From Ceratotherium simum simum (Eukaryota; Chordata; Mammalia; Perissodactyla; Rhinocerotidae), in NCBI RefSeq assembly GCF_000283155.1, contig NW_004454166.1:491157-555156 (forward strand): a DNA stretch of 64,000 nt. Direction: 5' to 3'. The notes beneath the pieces were generated by a model. It was not told where the DNA came from, did not search any database, and was given only the letters and a program-made list of their open reading frames with translations. The position numbers were made by a program, and so were the translations under genes. Below, piece after piece: positions 52,307 through 63,619 of the stretch. How positions within the stretch are numbered: position 1 is the first letter of the stretch; each line of letters opens with the position of its first letter.

Positions 52307-53093
52307 TGATACAGTAACAGTAGATACATGTATGAGACAGTAACAGTGGATACATGTATGAGTAACAGTGGATACACATATGAGACAGTAACAGTGGATA
52401 CACGTATGAGACAGTAACAGTGGATACACGTATGAGACAGTAACAGTGGATACACGTATGTGACAGTAACAGTGGATACACGTACAACGTGGTAACCATG
52501 GATACACGTATGACACGGTAACCATGGATACACGTATGTCACGGTAACAGTGGACACACGTANNNNNNNNNNNNNNNNNNNNNNNNNNNNNNNNNNNNNN
52601 NNNNNNNNNNNNNNNNNNNNNNNNNNNNNNNNNNNNNNNNNNNNNNNNNNNNNNNNNNNNNNNNNNNNNNNNNNNNNNNNNNNNNNNNNNNNNNNNNNNN
52701 NNNNNNNNNNNNNNNNNNNNNNNNNNNNNNNNNNNNNNNNNNNNNNNNNNNNNNNNNNNNNNNNNNNNNNNNNNNNNNNNNNNNNNNNNNNNNNNNNNNN
52801 NNNNNNNNNNNNNNNNNNNNNNNNNNNNNNNNNNNNNNNNNNNNNNNNNNNNNNNNNNNNNNNNNNNNNNNNNNNNNNNNNNNNNNNNNNNNNNNNNNNN
52901 NNNNNNNNNNNNNNNNNNNNNNNNNNNNNNNNNNNNNNNTGAGACAGTAACAGTGGATACACGTATGAGACAGTAACAGTGGATACACGTATGACACAGT
53001 AACAGTGGCTACACGTATGACACGGTAACAGTGGATACACGTATGACACAGTAACAGTGGATACACATATGACACAGCAATAGCAGATACATT
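52307..53093 (+). repeat. 26-bp minisatellite array (partly unassembled)
   Basis: Units of 26 bp built on CAGTAACAGTGGATACACGT with variants GAGACA, GACACA and GACACG. One unit at about 52358 is shorter. Because 26 is not a multiple of 3, the minus strand stays open in rotating frames (SYVYPLLLSHTCIHCYC), giving a false long ORF. Confidence 0.96.
52563..52939. other. Assembly gap (377 N) inside the minisatellite
   Basis: 377 N, a non-default length that suggests an estimated gap size. Both sides are the same tandem repeat. Confidence 0.98.
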
Positions 53094-53319
53094 TGTCAGA
53101 ACCCACAGAATGTACCACACAAAGAGTGAACCATAATGTAAACTATGGACTTAAGGTATTGATATTGGTTCATCAATTGTATCCAATGCACCACTAATAC
53201 AAGATGTAAATAATAGGGGAAACAAGAGGAGGGTATCTATGTGGGAACTCTCTGTACTTTCTCATCAATTTTTCTGTAAACCTAAAACTGCTCTAAAGAA
53301 ACCCTAAAAAACAAGAAAC

Positions 53320-53560
53320 AAGCCAGGAAAGAGAACACTAGACAGAAAGACCAGCATGAACAAAGGCAGGGTGGCAGTGACCCGTGGCTGGAGCACGGAG
53401 TACCTGGGAGAACAGTGAGCCCAGAGAGGTGAGTGGAATATCATATTAAGTGTCTATACTTTATCCTGAGCCTAGGGAGAGACAGCAAATATTTCAAAGA
53501 AGATGCTAAAATGATCAGTCTGCATTTAAGGATGATAAGTTACGATTGCCCCTGGACAGA
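53320..53560 (+). mobile_element. Old interspersed repeat, right half
   Basis: CAGCATGAACAAAGGCAGGG, GTGTCTATACTTTATCCTGA and GAGCCTAGGGAG continue the repeat interrupted at 52229. Confidence 0.55.
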
Positions 53561-53564
53561 CCTG

Positions 53565-54035
53565 AAGCTATAGCAAAGGCCAGGACAAGAAATGATGACG
53601 ATCTGAGTTAAGACAGCAGCAGTGGGATGGGAAGAGGGGCCAGATGCGAGAGATATCCTGATGTTGTCTTGGACAGGACCTGGTGGTTGATCGATGGACA
53701 CTGAGTGGGAGAGGGGGAGGAGTCTTGGAGAATGCCCAGGGTTTCTGGCTTCCCGCTAGGTGGGGAGCAGGGCTATCCCTTCAGAGATGTGGAATGAAGG
53801 AGGGGTAGATCTGAAGACACCATGACCTGGCCAGCTCCAACACGTCTTTGAGAGAATATCATTTCAGATGTTGAGCAAAACACTTTCTGGAATTCTCCTG
53901 CCCGGGTCTCTTAGGACCAACAGGCGATCGCTATCTACAGACTTGGGCTCAAGCCTGCCTCGTGGACTCAGCCTGTTACAGCGGTCTTTTCAACGCTAAG
54001 CTGAGGGCTACCACCCTGTAGCTTCCCCCACTGGA
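53565..54035. other. Unassigned sequence
   Basis: Nothing recognised. Confidence 0.35.
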
Positions 54036-54039
54036 GCTG

Positions 54040-54490
54040 ACTTGCCCTCAGCGGCCTCACAGACCTGCTCTCCGTGCCCCAGGACAGCCCTTTAGAGACT
54101 TGCGGACAATGCCCCCATCCCTCGAATCTGTCCTTCTTTAGCTGAAGAGCCCGAAATCCTTCACTGCTTCTAACACAATAATTTCCAGGCCGCCCTCCCC
54201 ACCCCACGCATACTCCAGGACACAAAACCCCAGGAGTGTCTAGGGCAGCCCAGAGAATAGAGAATACTCACCTCCCTCCTTCTCGATGTTATTCCACTAT
54301 TAGTGCAGGCTGAGATCTTCTTAGCACCTGAGAGTGGCCCCTCATACTTCCCACCCATCACCGTCACTCAGTCACCCAAGCCCTCCTCTCGTTTACCTCT
54401 GTTGAGACAGAATTCTGCAACTGGTCTTTTAACGCCAAGGGTAGGACTTGATATTGGTCCTGGATAAACTCCACCCTGCTATGGGGCCGT
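54040..54490 (+). mobile_element. CR1/L3-like LINE fragment
   Basis: GTCCTTCTTTAGCTGAAGAG, CACCTCCCTCCTTCTCGATG, CCACTATTAGTGCAGGCTGA, GATCTTCTTAGCACC and ACGCCAAGGGTAGGACTTGA follow a CR1-class (L3-type) repeat as I remember it. Confidence 0.5.
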
Positions 54491-54494
54491 CTGC

Positions 54495-55250
54495 AGGACA
54501 AACCAGTTGGAGACTGGAACACAAAGAGCTCCAGCCAAGCCCTTTTGAGGACTTAAAGGCAGGTGAAGGGGAGCTGAGATGGTCCTGGCCCTGCTCTGGC
54601 CTCAGCGTCTCCATTTTCCATATGAGCATGAATAACATCTACTTTCTGCCAACCCAGAAGTAATCATACCGCATCTCCCAGGAGCAGCAGGAGAAGTCAA
54701 TTCATACAACCCTCATCCCAATCCATCTGCACAGAAAATCCCACAGAAGCTGTGGTGTGCCAAAGGATGTACAAGCAACGGTCTTCATCACTCACCGACA
54801 CACGGCCTTCCCAGGGCAGAGCACCTTGGTGGCTGCTGGAGACCCCTGGCCGTGATGAATTACAAAGCTGGGGATTCGAGGCCTGAAAGAAGGTCCCACA
54901 AACCATCAGGGTGACAAGCGCACCTCCTCCCACCAGCCCAGGGCTCTCAGGACCGTCAGTCATCTCCCATACCAGCAGCTTGCTCTGTGGGAACCCTGCC
55001 ATCTCTCCAAGAAACGCAGTTGCACTGTTCCCAGCCCTGAAGCCCTATCCTGAGGCTGAATAAAGGTCTAACTTGCTTCCTTGGCCTCTTATTTCATTCA
55101 ACTTTTGGCCCTTTGGAAGCAATAAGTTTGCAAAACAGCAGCAGGTGATGTTGCTGACACAGCCGTGATCTAGAAGACAAGCTTCAGGGTCACTCACCTT
55201 TAAAATTCAATGCATTTTGATTCATCAAGTACCAATACAGGGTTTAAAAT
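54495..55250. other. Unassigned sequence, possibly LTR-like at its end
   Basis: GAGGCTGAATAAAGGTCTAA at about 55050 then GGCCTCTTATTTCATTCAAC has the look of an LTR poly(A) region. No second signal supports it. Confidence 0.3.
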
Positions 55251-55254
55251 GAAG

Positions 55255-55912
55255 GGATGCAGAGTGACATTGGCAAAATGGCAGAGTAAGGACCTCCAAA
55301 AATCATCTCCATACAAGCAACAAAAATACTGGCAAAAATTGTCAGAATCAATTTTTTCTTAACTCTGAAAATTAACCAAAGTCTTGCAGTAATCTGGGAA
55401 GCATTTACTCAAGAAAGCATATGTCCATTCAAAGACTTGTACTCATAGCAGCATTCTTCATAATAGCCCAAATGTGGAGACAACCCAGATGTCCATCCTC
55501 TGAGGAAAGGATAAATGAAATGTGGTAAACCTGTACACTGGAATATTATTTGGTCATAAAGAGGAACGAAGTACTAATACATGCCACAACATGGATGAAC
55601 TTGAAAACAGGTTAAGTGGAAGAAGCCAGTCACAAAGGCCACCTAGTGTAGGATTCCATTTCTATGAAACATCCAGAATAGACAAATTCATGGGGGAAAA
55701 AAGTGGATTAGTGGTGTCTAGGTGCTGAGGAGAATGGGAAGCAGGGAGTGAAATAAACGGGTAGGGAGTTTCTTTTTAGGATGATGAAAACGTGCTGGAA
55801 ATAGGTAATGGTGATGGCTGCACAACCTTGTGAATATAATAAAAACAACTAACGTACACTTTTAAAGGGTGAACTTACACTATATCAATTATATCTCAAT
55901 TTTTTTAAATAT
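55255..55912 (+). mobile_element. L1 LINE: 5' segment fused to 3' segment
   Basis: ACATACAAGCAAC-type 5' sequence (AAATCATCTCCATACAAGCA, TGGCAAAAATTGTCAGAATC, GGAAGCATTTACTCAAGAAA) runs to about 55417. At once the ORF2 3' part starts (TCATAGCAGCATTCTTCATA, CAACCCAGATGTCCATCC), then the 3' UTR to AATTATATCTCAATT. Several kb of ORF1/ORF2 are missing. Confidence 0.8.
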
Positions 55913-56535
55913 CCAGTAAACTAAAAAGACAGACAACCAATCAAACCCAAAAAGCAACAACAACTAACGACATCAACTCTATGTTCCTATCCTGTGTAGA
56001 ACTCTTCAGTAATTCCCAATGGCTCTATGATGGAATCAGCCTGCCTTGTTCACACTAGCACAGTGGGCACCCACTACAGGCTTTTTATAATGAGTAAGTG
56101 ACATGTCCTCTCAAAGCTTATTGTCATTTGGAATTAAATATTTTCTAACATTTTCTTCTTTGCAATACGTAAAATGCAATATGCCATAACTGCTGTCCTA
56201 CTGGTGATGTGAGTGGTTTGAGAGGCACCAGGAGTGACTGCTGCCCACCGGGGCCGTCACCCTCCTGGAAGAACAACTTACCTTCCCTGTGTGTGGACGA
56301 AGATCAAAGCGAGCCGGCCTGGCACCCTTCCCACACTGTGGGAGTGCCCGCATTAGGCACAAGCCGTGCTTTGCCTTGCAGGCTGTCGATGCCAAACGTG
56401 AGCTGGGAGGAAAGGCTCCTTTCGGGTGGTGGTCAGGGGATCCTTCCAGATAGTGTCCAGCCAGTTTTTTCTCAGCTAGTATCGACCCCTTCCTCAACCC
56501 AGACTTCCACACAGTTTCTCATACAAAGCTCTCCA
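55913..56535. other. Unassigned sequence
   Basis: Frames on both strands from 56200 on are open but featureless. No repeat is named. Confidence 0.35.
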
Positions 56536-56539
56536 TTTC

Positions 56540-56800
56540 TCAGGCATGTAGAAGATACCCACTTAGGTTGTTTCCAATTTTTTGGTTCACTAATATCAAC
56601 AATACTTCCTTCTATATACATCCCTGGGCACACTTTTTTGCATTTTTATCAGTTTATTTCCTCAGATACATTCTTAAAAGTAAAATTAGTGAGTTCAAGA
56701 GTGTTTATACTTTACAATTTGAGACATATTACCAAGTTGCCCTCCAAAAAGGTTGAACCAATTATGCTCCCTCCAGTAGTCTATAAAGTCCTGTTTTTGA
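56540..56800 (-). mobile_element. L1 LINE fragment, antisense
   Basis: GGTTGTTTCCAATTTTTTGG, GGGCACACTTTTTTGCATTT, ATTACCAAGTTGCCCTCCAA and AAGGTTGAACCAATTATGCT are the reverse complement of old L1 ORF2. Confidence 0.7.
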
Positions 56801-56804
56801 AGGC

Positions 56805-57260
56805 ATTTCTGAAGAACTTTTTATTCCCCAGTGCCATCTCACCATATTTCACTTTTCACTGAGACGGGAAGCAGACCCCCTCTCTCACTGGGGAAATCTG
56901 GTGGAGGGGGATCCATCCTGCAGGGGAGCACCGTGGGTGAGGCCGACAAGGGCTCTCACCTCGGGGGCAGAGCCATGTCCCAGGCGGCCGCCCTCCCGCA
57001 CAGGTGGGAGTGTCGTGAGTCATGGCTGCTCCAAGTGCCCAAGACGGCAGAGGAGGAGGCACCAGTGAGATGAGGCAGCCTTTGTGAGTCCCTTAAACAT
57101 TTCCAGACACTTCCACAGAGCTGCCTGGGGAAGAGCCAGGCCAGGCCTTTCCTGGAACTGTCCTCTCCGTGTCCTTCCCCACCTCCTGACGCCCCCTCCG
57201 TGCTGGTTCAAGTCAGGCTCATCCTTAATCAAAAAAAAGGCAGACTTAAGCAACAACAGA
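56805..57260. other. Unassigned GC-richer sequence
   Basis: Nothing recognised. Confidence 0.35.
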
Positions 57261-57264
57261 GCGG

Positions 57265-57860
57265 GCTCTCTCCCATCAAAATGGCGAAGATTTACAAAAG
57301 AAAACCGTGTTGGCAAGTGTGCAGTGAGACAGGAGAGCTCCTGTGTGCTGGGGGCAGTGTGACGGGTCAACAGTTGTCCAGAGCTGTAGCAATGCTCACG
57401 GCCTTGTTCCAGGAATTCTACTCCTCGGAATCACCCTAAGGGAACACCCAGATGCCGTCATAGGTTTTATGTACAAAGATGTTCACTCTAGCATTATTCA
57501 TAGCAGCAACAAATTTGGAAACTCCCAAAATATCTGATGATAGTGAAGTGGTTACACAAATCCAAAGAATAGAACAGCGAACAGCCATTCACTGTTATGG
57601 TTTTGAAGAATATTTAACGACATGGGAAAAGGCTCTTGATATATGAAATGAAAACGGAGAGTGCTGCCAAATGGTATCTACACAATGAAGTCAGCGTTGT
57701 GAAACACAGGTAAGAAGCCTGGCAGGTTACTCACAAAAATATTTCCAGTGGTTTCTCTGGATTAAGCATGGTTATAAGTATCTTCTTTACCCATTTATGT
57801 ATTTCCCAAATTTTCTTTTAGGAAAATATACTGTTCTTAAGTTGGAAAAAAACATGTTAA
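57265..57860 (+). mobile_element. L1 LINE, ORF2 3' part and 3' end
   Basis: CATCAAAATGGCGAAGATTT, GAATTCTACTCCTCGGAATC, GTACAAAGATGTTCACTCTA, GCATTATTCATAGCAGCAAC and the T-rich end ATTTCCCAAATTTTCTTTTA. Confidence 0.78.
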
Positions 57861-57864
57861 ACAT

Positions 57865-58310
57865 AACAAGTCCTATCATTGTCCGAGGCTCAGCTTAAAT
57901 TATACTTTTTCCTGGAAATGCTCCCAATGAGTATGACAAGTATTTCAGAGATGTGGCCATTAATGTGACGAGTTCCTGTAACCATCAGATCTGGTCATTG
58001 AACCGTAGCCGTTGCTCTTCCTTTGTGGCCTCATCTCAGTCTGTCTTGCTGTAGAGTTACTACATAAAGTGCCCGCCTGCCACCCTTTCTCCAGCCTGTC
58101 CTCAGATGGGGATGAGAGGGGCAGGGACACAGTCTCTTCTTTTGTCCTGTTTTTCTAGGGCTGACTACAGTGAATGTTTATTGAATTTGTTGAATGTGAT
58201 CAATCAGGATGTCCAGAAAATAAGAAATTCTGATTGTACTCAGAAGATCTAGGTCAGTGGAGCCCATATTCTAAGATAAAAAGACTCCAAGATTGGGATC
58301 AAGACCTCTG
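57865..58310. other. Unassigned sequence, L2-like scraps
   Basis: GGGGCAGGGACACAGTCTCT and TTTATTGAATTTGTTGAATG hint at an L2 end near 58110-58200. Otherwise nothing. Confidence 0.35.
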
Positions 58311-58319
58311 CCTCTGACC

Positions 58320-58745
58320 ACGGCCTGTAAGACAGGGCTCGGCAGCCTCTGGGCACCCTCGCCCCCCGAGGTCCTCCCCATGCTCTCCACTCCTGCACAC
58401 ACATGCTGTCTCCCCCATCTCTGGGCCTTGCCATTCTCCTGCCAATCTCGGGGTCTTCACACCTGCTCCCTTTGCACGGAAGGCTTGTCCCCTTCTACCT
58501 GGCCATCTCCTTGTCATCCATCAAGTTCAACCCCAGAATAGGCTGGTTTGCTGCCTCCCAGTAGCTCTTTCTTTTCCTTCTTACCCTTTTCCACAACTGT
58601 CATTCTGTATTTGTGTGCATGTTGGCTTTATGCTTGTCTCGCCTGCTTCGCTGGAATCCCCAGAAAGCCAGCTCTGTCTGATGACGGCTGGTCCCAGCAT
58701 CTGGCGCAGAGCTTGGCACCGTCATGGGCCAAGTGAATGAAAGGA
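58320..58745 (+). mobile_element. L2 LINE, 3' end
   Basis: TCTTCACACCTGCTCCCTTT, GCACGGAAGGCTTGTCCCCT, CATCAAGTTCAACCCCAGAA, CCCAGAAAGCCAGCTCTGTC and TGGCGCAGAGCTTGGCACCG. Confidence 0.8.
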
Positions 58746-58749
58746 GATG

Positions 58750-59205
58750 GATGACACGGAGAGGACCTGGCACTTAGTAGGCTTATTTTCCCATTTCCCT
58801 CCTTCCACAGATCCCAGAGCTGATCCAACTCCTTGCCTTCAAGCTGGTGATGTGGCATCAGAATTTCAGAGCCAGCCAAGGCACAGAGAGGCTAAGAGGT
58901 GCACAGGGCACACAGCCTGTTTGTGGAAGGGAGGGGTCCAGAGCCCAGGCTCCCGACTCCTGGCCCGGTGCTCCAAAGAGTCACCACGGGTGGCTGGAAG
59001 CAACCACAGGCTGGGCTCTGTTTTCCCACTGCCCAAATCCCTCCCAGGGAACAAGTCTTGACATGGTAGAAGGGAAAGAATCAAGTCTTCCATGCCACCG
59101 TCTATCACCAGGGCAGGGACCCAGAACTGCTATTTGTTTGGACCAGCTAGAGCAGCGACGTCAATCCTTGCCGCATTACACTGCATGGTCATTTCCAGAG
59201 CATGT
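58750..59205. other. Unassigned, MIR-like scrap
   Basis: CAAGGCACAGAGAGGCTAAG at about 58875 resembles a reverse MIR core. No gene. Confidence 0.4.
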
Positions 59206-59209
59206 TCAC

Positions 59210-59410
59210 TTCTCTTCTCCTTTTTTAGCCTCATAGAAATCCTGGGAGGATAGGCAAGCAACTGATTAACCCTACATAACGCATGAGAAACAAGAGGCCC
59301 AGAGAGGTGTGTCAACTTGCCCGAGGCCACACAGCTGGTCAGCGGAAGAGTCAAGCCTGCAAGCCAGGCCTCTGGATTCCTAGTCCAGAGCCCTTTCAGC
59401 ATTTCTAACA
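59210..59410 (-). mobile_element. MIR SINE, antisense
   Basis: AGCCTCATAGAAATCCTGGG, GCATGAGAAACAAGAGGCCC, TTGCCCGAGGCCACACAGCT and GCCAGGCCTCTGGATTCC. Confidence 0.85.
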
Positions 59411-59414
59411 TCCG

Positions 59415-59895
59415 ACCATGACACTCCAATCCTTGTCTGTTTCTTATAGTCATGGCATCTCAGTGTCGTTAGTGATTTGGTAAATGGCTGAGGGAGGAGT
59501 TGATGGGGTGATGGGTGTGGCCCCTACAACTCGGCTGTCACCGGGGCAGTTTCTAGCACCCCAGTCACGTGGCCTGGATCTCGAGGTCTGAATCTTGTGG
59601 CTCAACGTTCCTTTCATAGCCCCTCTGCTCCGATCCTAACTCTGATTAACAGCAAAACAGATCCTGTATTCTCCCTCCGTTTTGCAAGACAGGGATGGGG
59701 GAGCCATGGAGTGTTTTCCACAGAGTCAGGTCAGGGATTACAAAGTGCACCGGATAGGAAAGTGCAAGCACTTTCTGGTGGAGAAGAATCTAGGTTGTGA
59801 AAGAGACAGTGGGGTGGGGGTGAAATTCAGAACTCCCGGAGTCTTATACAGAGTTCATTAAGAACAAAGAAGGACATCTTGGGAAAAGTCCAGCT
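59415..59895. other. Unassigned sequence
   Basis: Nothing recognised. Confidence 0.35.
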
Positions 59896-59899
59896 CGGG

Positions 59900-60010
59900 T
59901 GTGAAGTTCTGACTTCCCGCCAGATTGTCACAGTGTAACCTCAGGGAAGTCACTAGACCTCGCTGGGGCTTACTCTTCTCATTTGTGATACTGCACGAGA
60001 GGAAGGGAGA
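59900..60010 (+). mobile_element. MIR SINE core
   Basis: GTGTAACCTCAGGGAAGTCA, CTAGACCTCGCTGGGGCTTA and CTCTTCTCATTTGTGATA. Confidence 0.7.
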
Positions 60011-60159
60011 GGTCGAGATGTCAAGCTTCCAGTCTTCCCAACTTGCTCTGACTGACCCCTGAGCTCTCACTGTGACAGTTCCCACAAACACCTTACATGA
60101 ACGATCATTTAGTAAAATGTCCAAAGACAGTCCGTCCTCCTTATCTGGGACACTCTAGA

Positions 60160-60420
60160 ACACAGTGCTTACATGCACAGGCTCGGAAGACAAACGCCCT
60201 GGGTTCAAATCCAAGTTTGCCACTTATCAGCTGTGTGACCTTGGGTAAGTTACTAAACCCTTATGAGTTTCAGTGTCCTCATATTTAAAACAAGAATAGT
60301 ATCTGTACCGTTGCATAAAGTTGTTGTGAGAATCAAGGGAGTGCATACCCTTAAAGCACTTAGAATAGGGCCTGGAATATGGTCAATATTCACTCAGTGT
60401 GACTCTCATCATTACCCAGC
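60160..60420 (+). mobile_element. MIR SINE, near full length
   Basis: CTGGGTTCAAATCCAAGTTT, CAGCTGTGTGACCTTGGGTA, CCTCATATTTAAAACAAGAA, AGTTGTTGTGAGAATCAAGG and AGAATAGGGCCTGGAATATG. Confidence 0.92.
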
Positions 60421-60424
60421 AGAA

Positions 60425-61545
60425 TCTGGTCCTCCACTCCACCTAAAATTTACTGATCACTGAAGTTTCCCTTAGCCAAAATGTTAAAAACTATAATTAC
60501 TTTGGATACAATTAAGAACTACAATCATTTTGAATGTAACTCTTTCTAAAACACACTATTAAATGTCTTGCTTTCTTAGACAGTATCTATTAATTATAGT
60601 TCACCTCCTCTCCTGACTCAGGCTTAACTAGAATGGGAGATCATTGTTGACCAGATGATTTTCAAAAACCTTTCTAGTTCCAAGATCTCACAGGTAAACA
60701 CCTGATGAAATCTCACCTCCATCCTGGGTTGGCTTGGGACATTCCTGTCACAGCCCAGTTGCCTGGGTCAGATGGTCAACACATTCCCCAGAGAGCGCTG
60801 AGTGCCCAGGAGCCCAGTGCCCATGGCTGTCCCTTCCAGCTGCTGTGCTGCCTGACTCTCTAGTGTCTTCTTTGGCCCAGCTTCAGGGTTGACAGCAAAG
60901 TTATGCTCCCAGACTCCTGTGCTCTCCCAACGTGTTGAAACTCAAGCCCGTTTGGCAAGAAATTTGGTCCCAGTGGTGCGGAGGATGGCAGGCTGCCCGC
61001 GTCCCCACTGTGTGCCAGGCTTGGGCTGCAGGTTGGAGCTTGCTTCCCTTCTACACCCGGCTTGTGTCAGACCAGGCAGGGACCACGGGGCCTCCTGGCT
61101 TCCCACGTGGCCCTGGAGAACGTTTCTGGCAAGCCCACGCCAGCCCTCAGGACACCCCTCTCAGCCCGTCTGAGGAGAGGACCTGAATGCTGGATGGGTG
61201 CCAGTGACAACGTGGTTCCTTGTCACTGGCAGAAAACCCTTAACACCGCAAAAGGGAGAGTCTCTGATTTTTCATGAATTAGGGAAACTCTGCCTCTTGA
61301 AACCTTACCTGAGGCAAGGTTAGACTTCAACTAGTGAAACGTGATGGATGAAATCTCTCTGTAGGGCCACAGAAAATGGAGGGGATGTCCCTGCTCAGGC
61401 TCTAGCGCTAGGCAGACAAGCTTGGCCGAAATGTTTAGTCAAATTACCTAACCTCTCTTACAAGAGCTTTTTTTTAATCCTTAGCATGGTGTCTGGTATA
61501 TTAGTTGACTCTTTCTCCTCCCTAAGCCTTCCCCACCCTATACGC
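60425..61545. other. Unassigned sequence
   Basis: AT-rich to 60640, then GC-richer with featureless frames. No named repeat or exon. A CA microsatellite follows. Confidence 0.35.
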
Positions 61546-61548
61546 CCC

Positions 61549-61550
<2 letters not shown>

Positions 61551-61580
<30 letters not shown>
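61551..61580. repeat. (CA)15 microsatellite
   Basis: Thirty uninterrupted bases of CA. Confidence 0.97.
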
Positions 61581-61583
<3 letters not shown>

Positions 61584-61754
61584 TTCCCAACCAGGGCCCT
61601 GGCATCTTGGATTCAGGAGGAATTAGAAAGCAGATAAAAAGACCGATCACTCCCCACCGCCACCCCCTTTCCAAGTGTGACCCTTTCCCATCCCTCACAC
61701 TGCCAAGATGACCAGAATCCCACTCCCTCCCCACCCCAGACAACAGCAACTACA

Positions 61755-61825
61755 CTGGACAATTATTGAGCACTTCCTGTGCCAGGTGCTATGGCTAACC
61801 ACCTTCCGTGCGTTATTCCACCAGC
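61755..61825 (-). mobile_element. MIR SINE fragment, antisense
   Basis: ATTATTGAGCACTTCCTGTG, CCAGGTGCTATGGC and CGTGCGTTATTCCA match the reverse MIR 3' part. Confidence 0.55.
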
Positions 61826-61829
61826 CCAG

Positions 61830-62440
61830 GGGCCAGGCCAGGCCGTCCTCAGGGTCCCAGCCAGGCCAGGCTATAACGATGAAACCTTCCTCATCTCCCG
61901 CAGCACCAAAGCCCAATCGCCTTAGACAACACCAGCCCCGAAGACCCCCAACACCATTTCCTGAGACTGGAAATCCTGAGAGGGGCCTTTACATTCACAG
62001 CTCTCCACACTCCACCTTTTTTCAATCTTCAGATTATCATTTAGACTTTTTTCCCTGAACTGATATAGCAGTGGTCTTAAAAAAAATAATAATAATAATT
62101 TACATGACGTTTACCAAAGTCATTCTTTTGTTGCCTTTTTGCTGGTTTATCAACTTTGTTTTTCAGTTGAGTTTTCCTGATTTTGCAGCATTGGAACTAC
62201 AATAATAGCTTTCTAGTCCTTTCAGAAATATAGAGACCCTCAACTTGGAAACTTGAAAGGAAAGGAAATTATCCACTGAAATAGACCAGTTGTTTCGCCC
62301 CTCAGTTCCCTTTCCCCTTCTTTCTTTCTCCCTGTACATATCAACATAATTTTGTAAGACATCTCCAAGCAATGCTTCCCCTGTAATTAATTGCTTTTCA
62401 CTCAAAGTGACACATCTAAGAAGTGAACTAGCACAAAGAC
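61830..62440. other. Unassigned sequence
   Basis: Nothing recognised; includes an (AAT)n scrap at about 62085. Confidence 0.35.
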
Positions 62441-62444
62441 AGAC

Positions 62445-62725
62445 ATATTTAAGAAATTGAGAGCTCAGTTAACTTTGCTACTGATTGCTGCGAAAATGGG
62501 GAGCTCTTCTTTAGAAAAAGAGGGCCTCTCAAGGATACAGAAGTTTACTTCACTTAGGGAAAAAACTACAAGAAATAGACCAAAATGTCGTCAGTGGTTG
62601 CCGCCAGATGATGGAATGAAGCATAAATACTTCCTTGCTTCTAATGCTTTTCTTAGCTTTCTAATTTTTCAAAAATAAGCATGACTTGTTTTTATAATAA
62701 AAAGGCAGAAAAAAATGCACGCAGG
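62445..62725 (+). mobile_element. L1-like LINE 3' end, old
   Basis: GTCAGTGGTTGCCGCCAGAT, TTTCTAATTTTTCAAAAATA and GACTTGTTTTTATAATAAAA resemble an old L1 terminus. Confidence 0.55.
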
Positions 62726-62844
62726 GTGATGGCTGCTGAGATTAAGAGGCATATCTAACAAGTCATGTCCCATCTCTCAATTCCTGTCTTTTCCTGAAGG
62801 AAACATCAGGGCAGAGGAGGGAGCAGGCTGTCATCAAGAAGGGG

Positions 62845-62965
62845 GACAAGGCCTTGTCCCCATTGAGCAGATGGAAACTCAGAGGTTGCACAGTCTGCCC
62901 AGAGTCACAAGGTCCTTGGCAAAATTAGGGTAGCTCACGGTGTCTAGGTCATCTGCCCACAACAT
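62845..62965 (-). mobile_element. MIR SINE, antisense, diverged
   Basis: CCATTGAGCAGATGGAAACT, CAGAGGTTGCACAGTCTGCC, CAGAGTCACAAGGTCC. Confidence 0.6.
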
Positions 62966-63064
62966 GTGCTATACTTTCCCCACTGCTCAATTCCAGTGAA
63001 TAATTAGAGATTACTCTAAGCCATTCCAGAAACACAGCCTCCTGATAAAGAATAGGTTCACAGT

Positions 63065-63617
63065 AACCTCACATCCATTGTCCAGTGTGAATTCCAAAAG
63101 AATTGAAAGCAGAGACTTGAAGAGATATTCGTACACCCATGGTCGTGGCAGCACTATTGCCAAAAGCCAAAATATGGAAACAACCTAAGCACCCATGGAC
63201 AGATGAATGGATAAACAAATAGTGATCTATACATGCAACAGAATATTCTTCAGCCGTAAAAAGGAAGGAAATTCTGATACACGCTACAATGTGGATGAAC
63301 CTTGAGGACATTATGCTGAGAGAAATAAACCAGTCACAAAAGTCAAATATTGTATGATTCCACTTATATGAGGCTCCTAGAGAAGTCAAATTCATAGACA
63401 CAGAAAGTAGAATGGTGGTTACCAGGGGCTGGGAGGAAGAGGAAAAGGAGAATTGTTTAACCAGTATAAAGTTTCAGTTTTACAAGATGAACAAGTTCTG
63501 GAGATCTGTGTCACAACAATGTGAATATACATAACACTACTGAGCTATACACTTAAAAATGGTTAAATGGCAACTTTTATGTTACGTGTTTTTTTTACCA
63601 CAATTAAAAAAAAAAAA
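63065..63617 (+). mobile_element. L1 LINE 3' end with poly(A)
   Basis: GTACACCCATGGTCGTGGCA, CATGGACAGATGAATGGATA, ATTGTATGATTCCACTTATA, GAATGGTGGTTACCAGGGGC, TGAGCTATACACTTAAAAAT and a terminal A run at about 63605. It resembles the copy at 30455-31205. Confidence 0.9.
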
Positions 63618-63619
63618 AA

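Larger units (their letters stand above)
52230..53319 (+). mobile_element. 5'-truncated L1 3' end carrying a minisatellite
   Basis: Left part GGGCCTTCTAGGGCAGTGAC and right part GAATGTACCACACAAAGAGT, GAACCATAATGTAAACTATG, TCTGTAAACCTAAAACTGCT belong to one L1 3' UTR. Flanks AAGCCAGAAAAGAG (52216-52229) and AAGCCAGGAAAGAG (53320-53333) match at 13 of 14, a target-site duplication. The middle is replaced by a tandem array and a 377-N gap. Confidence 0.82.

Noticed and set aside
52307..53093. CRISPR-like regular array
   Set aside because: Units are contiguous 26-bp tandem copies with no unique spacers, in a mammalian L1.
52186..53118. 310-codon minus-strand open frame
   Set aside because: It is a translation of the 26-bp minisatellite and 377 N; repeats of non-triplet length rotate through open frames.
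56209..56862. 217-codon plus-strand frame
   Set aside because: Its second half is antisense L1, and the first half shows no recognisable protein or splice boundary.
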